Source: Sialis fuliginosa
Taxonomy: Eukaryota > Arthropoda > Insecta > Megaloptera > Sialidae
NCBI GenBank assembly: GCA_961205875.1
Contig: OY540818.1
Span: 13,056,761 to 13,120,760, forward strand
Reading direction: 5' to 3'
Length of the DNA: 64,000 nucleotides
Position numbers and translations under genes: made by a program. Every line of letters begins with the position of its first letter. The stretch's first letter is position 1. This document shows, piece after piece, positions 59,404 through 64,000 of the stretch. The notes under the pieces are model-generated. The model had not been told where the DNA came from, ran no database searches, and saw only the letters and a program-made list of their open reading frames with translations.

Positions 59404-59595
59404 ATGTATAGGGTGGGCCATCTGTTTGTTTCCGTTTTGAAGTGTGTGTTATTTTGACATTGGTAACACTGTAGTATAGGAACGACGCTAGAAAAAAATG
59501 ACGGATAACGTTTTTTTAAAGAAATTGGTATATTTTGATATATAGAACATGGTGATAATAAAGAAAATACTGTTTTCAAAGATTCCTTGTTCAAA
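59404..59595. mobile_element. Transposon end with GGGTGGGCCATCTG terminus, partial
   Basis: TATAGGGTGGGCCATCTGTT, then TTTTGACATTGGTAACACTG, has the look of a TA-flanked DNA transposon end. A 70-codon minus frame runs through it without a transposase signature I can name. No second end was found. Confidence 0.35.
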
Positions 59596-60004
59596 ATTTT
59601 TAAATTATAAGTGAAAAAATATTGTTACACGTCGTTGTTGATATATTCTCAAAAACAAAACATTGCTATTAACGATAATTGAGCAATTCTAGTGCACATA
59701 TACATCATATGTAAATGAGTTTGTTTATATAACTTTTTTGTATGAATATAAAAACGTAACGAATATATAGGTAATGATTTTTCATTTCATTTATTAACTG
59801 TTAAGCGATGATAGTATTAATAAATTTAATGTTTTTTGTAATTGAAACCTTTGATCTTCTATATAAGAGCAATTATTTACATAGTATATATGTAATTAGT
59901 CAAATTTAATACACCGTTACATTAAATCATTTTAAACTGAATATTGACGACCCGAGAAAGTATGCATTTAATTTTAGATAATTATCTAATTGGTAATACA
60001 GTTT
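59596..60004. other. AT-rich background
   Basis: Nothing recognised. Confidence 0.5.
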
Positions 60005-60050
60005 AAGATAGGCCTGACCAACCCAAATTTGCTCCACGGGCCGCATAGAT
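60005..60050 (+). mobile_element. hAT-type end, partial
   Basis: TAGGCCTGACCAACCCAAAT followed by GCTCCACGGGCCGCAT is the usual opening of a hAT MITE. The family C foldback starts right after it, so the rest was lost or displaced. Confidence 0.4.
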
Positions 60051-60051
60051 G

Positions 60052-60345
60052 ACTTTTGAACGCGTGGTTGGAATTGATTTTAGTTGACGAATTTGAAATC
60101 TTCGTGTCAAAATCTATATAATGACATGTAAAATACTTCAAAACTCGACAAAAATACATGTCATTATATAGATTTTGACACTCTGATTTCAAATTCGTCA
60201 ACTAAAATCAATTCCAACTACGCGTTCAAAAGTTACGGCTACTTTTCCCCAAAATTTTGAAAAAACTGAAACTTTGAGAGGCCATATCTCGAAAACGGTT
60301 TGAGATACAGACCTGCGGTTTGAAAATTGCAACTTTTCACGTACT
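60052..60345. mobile_element. Family C foldback, reduced copy
   Basis: Left-arm (60052-60140) and right-arm (60147-60345) parts of the family C palindrome are present. The inverted pair spans ACTTTTGAACGCGTGGTT to AACTACGCGTTCAAAAGT and includes AATCTATATAATGACATGTA on both sides of a very short centre. The right arm extends ~105 bases further than the left, ending near TTTTCACGTACTTTTAA. The outer tips are missing. Confidence 0.8.
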
Positions 60346-61008
60346 TTTAACATAAAATTTAACAAGAAAATTAGAAGGAACATCATAACTTACTTTATAA
60401 ATAATAATTTTTATTATTTTTCATCTAATTTTTCTTTAAAATCATGGGTATTTAAACATTCAAATGCGCGAATATCAAAAAAAGAAAATAGTTTACGTTT
60501 ACGTCAGATCACAATAATATTCTTATATATAAGTTGATTAATGCCGTGTTTAGACCGAAAAAACAATCGTGTCTTTTTGACAAAAGTGGAATAAGTCCTA
60601 TGCATTTTTAAATACGATGAGTTTTCAAACGCCATGTTGCTGTGTTTGTTTTCTTTGATCTAAACTCGGCATAATAATTTAAAGTTAATCTAATTATTTT
60701 GTTTAGAAAATTAATTAAAAAATAATTCCGGTTATTGAGGTTAGGTTTAGTGACCTGTAAATAAATAAAATCGCACATCTAATACATTTTACAATTGCAC
60801 GCACATACTGTTTATAAATATGAGGTCTGAACATGCAGTACAACCATAAATATCGAAATGAGAATATTGTTTGTGTGCGAATATAGCTGTACTGTATATA
60901 AGAGATGATGCTGCTGTCCAGTAGATAAAACAGTACTCTATTTGCAGTTTGATAATTGACTGGGTTTTCGTCAACGCCACCTGCTGGCTAACGGCTTTCA
61001 CCGGTTGT
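60346..61008. other. AT-rich, then unique GC-richer upstream region of a promoter candidate
   Basis: From about 60900 the composition becomes mixed (CAACGCCACCTGCTGGCTAA, CGGCTTTCACCGG), leading into the TATA element at 61009. A TATATAAG also lies at about 60894. No coding frame; the 70-codon minus frame at 60789-61001 is anonymous. Confidence 0.35.
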
Positions 61009-61042
61009 TATAAATGATTATTGACTTATCGCATCTTCAGTT
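61009..61042 (+). promoter_or_regulatory. TATA box plus initiator with canonical spacing
   Basis: TATAAA at 61009-61014 is followed by TCAGTT at 61037-61042. Taking the A at 61039 as +1 puts the first T of TATA at -30, the textbook arthropod arrangement. The upstream 100 bases are GC-richer and hold an E-box CACCTG. The predicted transcript would run rightward starting AGTTTTTGTTGTTCAATTG. No start codon in a long frame follows within the window, so it may drive a spliced or non-coding RNA, or be coincidence. Confidence 0.4.
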
Positions 61043-62576
61043 TTTGTTGTTCAATTGTTCCGAAACTGTTTTGAACTTGAGGTACTTAAATTTTACAGTA
61101 ACTTTTTGTTACTGAATAATGAATTTGATCGAAATCTGCTAAATAAAAAGTTGTTCGTATTAAGGTGTTACATTTTGGTAAGGTAGAGAATTTAGTGTTT
61201 CTTCTTGAGAAAAAGATAATAATAAATTAAATTATATATAATTTATCAATTTTGAGTTAAAGTACATTTTTAAACATTTATTTTAAAGATATGATAATTC
61301 GTTTCAAATTTTAATAGTAATGGGATTTTTTTATTCTTTAATTTACAGGCACAGAAAAACATCTCATATGTTTACCCCAATTGCACATAATAATTTAAAA
61401 AAATTCTTTGAACAGGTTCAAATCTCCAACAATGGTTGTATGACTATATGCCAAGTGGTACGTTTTCTGCGCATTCGTGTAGCAAAGAGGCAGTATTAGA
61501 TACAAAAATGGTGGTATATAACGTGTACCGCCTGTAATAGTTAAAACAAATTTTGAACAATATGTTTTTATTTTGAAAATCAAATTTCTCGAAAAATTTA
61601 AGTTGAAATTTCTCTTCTCGAGAAATCAAAAATGTAGAGAAAAGAGAAATACTTATATTAATAATATAGTCTATTCATATTGACTGTGAAAAATTATGAG
61701 ACCACGTTTAAATTTCCAAATATTTTATAAATAACAAATATAAAACTAAAAATTAACACACAAACAGACGTGTATAAAAAAGCTTGTTATTAAAAAAAAA
61801 TGAGGAATAACTTGGAAACTAGGAACACATCATGTTTCTTTGAATTCTCCAACAGAAACAAAGTATTTGTAAAATAAAAAAGAAAATAATCTGAAATATG
61901 CAATTTTAATGAGTATAAAATATGTATTATAATCATAGTAGTTGTTTTAAGTACACTGGTAAAATCGATATGGTATTGAAGCGTAGAATTTTTTCCGAGT
62001 CATCTTCAGTAATTTATTTCTTATTCTGTATTGACTATTATATTTTTTATATAAAATGGAAAGTGTTACAAATCACAAATTAACTTCCTCTACGGTTAAA
62101 TGATTATGACTATCGGTTCCATCAATTTTAAATTGAAAAAAAAGAATGAAAAAATTTGCACGAAGAAAAATAAATCTGAATTGCGCGAAAGAAAATATGA
62201 AAGCAGAAGTTTTAAATAAAATATAATGTGTATTTTCTCTGACATAGCTGCGGTTGCAATGTATTTTTATTTGTGAATAAAAGATGCATTGTGATTTTTA
62301 TATTTTACGGATTATTGACTCTTTGAGTACATGACAGGTTCTTTTTGTTATGTATTGTGGTATAGTTTTTTGAACGTGATGTTTAGTATGCGGAGAAAAA
62401 TGAATTTATAAGAAATGTTAGTCCGCCTCATTTATTTTGTACATGATTAATAAAAATATATAATTAAAAACGTGCAATTTGCCAAAATTCTATCGAATGT
62501 TAAACTATCGAAAGTTGAAAGAACTTTAATATTATAATTCATATTATTGTTATGATTAACATAATAATCATGAATA
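61043..62576. other. AT-rich background
   Basis: A local inverted set around 61575-61632 (ATTTCTCGA/TCGAGAAAT) may be a terminal part of a small element. Frames at 61395-61629 (minus) are anonymous. Nothing else. Confidence 0.45.
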
Positions 62577-62772
62577 GTGTATTTAGATTCCCAATCAACA
62601 TTTTTGGGTCCTACTAAATTTGATAACTTTTTTTTCGTTGCTATCTCAAATTTCCTGCCCCCGATCGACAATTTTGCGCCTGCTACTAATCTTTTTTTAT
62701 ATAATTTTATTATCAAAGTAATACCCGAGGCGAGTGCCTCCTTTCCCCCCCCACCCTCACGGTACGCTACTG
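62577..62772 (-). mobile_element. hAT-type end with C-rich tract, partial
   Basis: The right end reads, as complement, CAGTAGCGTACCGTGAGGGT followed by a G-run, the common hAT style. Internal words such as GCGCCTGCTACTAAT and CCTGCCCCCGATCG occur. The left limit is a guess. Open frames of 66 and 89 codons on the two strands overlap it and are not host genes. Confidence 0.45.
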
Positions 62773-63359
62773 TATAAAAGTAAGAAATTATTTAAATTTT
62801 CACTGATTATATAGCGTTTTTTTTGTCAATATAGTGACTATGTAAACTTAATTTTGTATATTCCAAAAACGTTGTTTTGGGTTATTTAAAACATTCTTAT
62901 GAAAATAATTTATAAGGTTTTGATATTTGGTATAGATACTCTTGAATACTACAGAATTAAATACTCTAAAATTTTTACCCCATACGAGAGTTGCTTTCTT
63001 CCTTAAATGTCAAAAAACATCCTCAAATGTTGGTGAATGTTTGGTTTTTTGCAATTATGTATCTAATAAACGGTACATTGGATTGTAAATAATAAAATTC
63101 TCAATAAGAAAGATCAAATGCATATTTACTTGAAATAAATTTGTTTCTTGCTGCAAATAACTTATGAACGACTTGGTTTTTTGTAGAAAATACAGATAAC
63201 CTGAATTTATAGAGTGTAAAATATTCTATCAGAATCATTGAGCAGTATTATTTGAATAAGTTTTCAATCTTGTACAATTTTACTTTTAACTATTTCAATA
63301 AGTGAATATTCACTATAAATTAGTGATTTCTAACCAATACAGTTTCAGAGAGCAGTCGA
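62773..63359. other. AT-rich background
   Basis: Nothing recognised. Confidence 0.5.
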
Positions 63360-63545
63360 TATATTTATGCCTAATATAATTTGAGATACGGTCCTGTCCA
63401 AGCTGCTGTAGAGCGGCGAAAGATGCTATTTGTTGGTGCGGTGATGGACGCCCGACAGCTCGCCGGTGTCCACACCTACGTCACCTCCGCGGGGGGCCCC
63501 TTGCCCACGCCTCACACGTGCTAACCAACTCTCAATATCTGTAAT
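63360..63545 (+). promoter_or_regulatory. CpG-rich island with CRE-like box and short open frame
   Basis: Composition changes abruptly: GAGCGGCGAAAGATG, GCCGGTGTCCACACCTACG, then TCACCTCCGCGGGGGGCC. It holds a CRE-like TACGTCA near 63477 and CACGTG at 63516. An ATG at 63423 starts 33 codons in good-quality sequence (MLFVGAVMDARQLAGVHTYV...) to TAA at 63522-63524; the frame is also open upstream for about 17 codons. It might be the edge of a coding exon, an upstream ORF in a leader, or chance in a CpG-rich element. No known family recognised. Confidence 0.35.
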
Positions 63546-64000
63546 GACAATCGCCCGTTTACTGCTATTACTTTTCTACTAAATTGTGCTACGTGCCTTT
63601 TCTAATTTGGAAGGTGCATCATTTTCTAGTATAATAAATTAGTTGTAGAGTCTGTATCTGATTGTAATTCTGTGCCTAAGTTCATGACATACTGCCGCTG
63701 AAATACATATATGAAATTTTACATGTCATCTTTGAAAGTGATTAATGAATTTTAATGTACTGTTTATTTACTTTTCTAATTGGTTAATGATTGCTTAGAT
63801 ATTTAAAATCAAATATATTTGTATACACATATCAAATACTTTTGTCAATGTATCTAATTTGCTTTTATGATAATTACAGTAGTCTATTATATAATTTTGG
63901 ATAATATGAAGTGTTTATATACAGAATTCAAGCCTTAAATATACATTAGCGTAGACATCTAGTACAATCTACATATATCGTTACAGTTACAATTATTAAT
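63546..64000. other. AT-rich background to window edge
   Basis: Nothing recognised. Confidence 0.5.

Noticed and set aside
1-64000. LTR retrotransposons, endogenous viruses or Polintons
   Set aside because: No long terminal direct repeats, primer-binding site, or reverse-transcriptase, integrase, capsid or polymerase-like frames were recognised anywhere in the window.

Overview
This window looks like non-coding, repeat-laden insect DNA. It is very AT-rich by eye (roughly three quarters A+T), has no convincing protein-coding gene on either strand, and carries many short non-autonomous transposons. A moth or butterfly is the most likely source. Several Helitrons have the lepidopteran style of ends (A|TC...TAATATTA at 5', CGCGGGYAAYAGCTAG|T at 3'), and a dispersed repeat carries the CGGAACCCTATCAT...GCACTTGGCC block that recalls moth repeats. 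The lineage is inference from repeat style, not from a gene.

Layout. 1-10 kb: AT-rich background with copies of repeat families A, B and H, a TTAA-flanked DNA transposon with a G-run terminal repeat and the last 60 codons of a transposase-like frame (6316-7250), a Tc1/mariner-type foldback (8391-8778), and a Helitron with a foldback inside it (9223-10026). 10-25 kb: Helitron fragments and copies (10952, 17416, 20137, 23481), more copies of families A, B and H, and GC-richer unique patches near 10.4, 12.8, 14.1, 23.0 and 25.1 kb. 25-43 kb: the emptiest part, with a few hAT ends, a GC-richer island at 34.4-34.9 kb, a 743-bp near-palindrome (35277-36019) and a small TA-flanked MITE (37400-37619). 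43-53 kb: two nested transposon sets (43647-44357 and 44642-45307), a 184-bp tandem duplication, a perfect 25-bp-arm hairpin (47537-47639) and a 500-bp hAT-type element. 53-64 kb: a Penelope-like foldback (55870-56095), a small hAT copy with a perfect 8-bp target duplication (56559-56696), a 628-bp mariner-type palindrome (57745-58372), a TATA plus initiator pair with textbook spacing (61009-61042), and a CpG-rich patch with a short open frame near the right edge.

Function. No operon, pathway or gene set can be read here. The supplied open frames are short and AT-biased; most begin in repeats or random sequence. The isolated GC-richer islands in an otherwise AT-rich desert are the best candidates for host function (enhancers, promoters or untranslated exons of a neighbouring or surrounding gene). 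No tRNA, rRNA, CRISPR, LTR element or Polinton was recognised.
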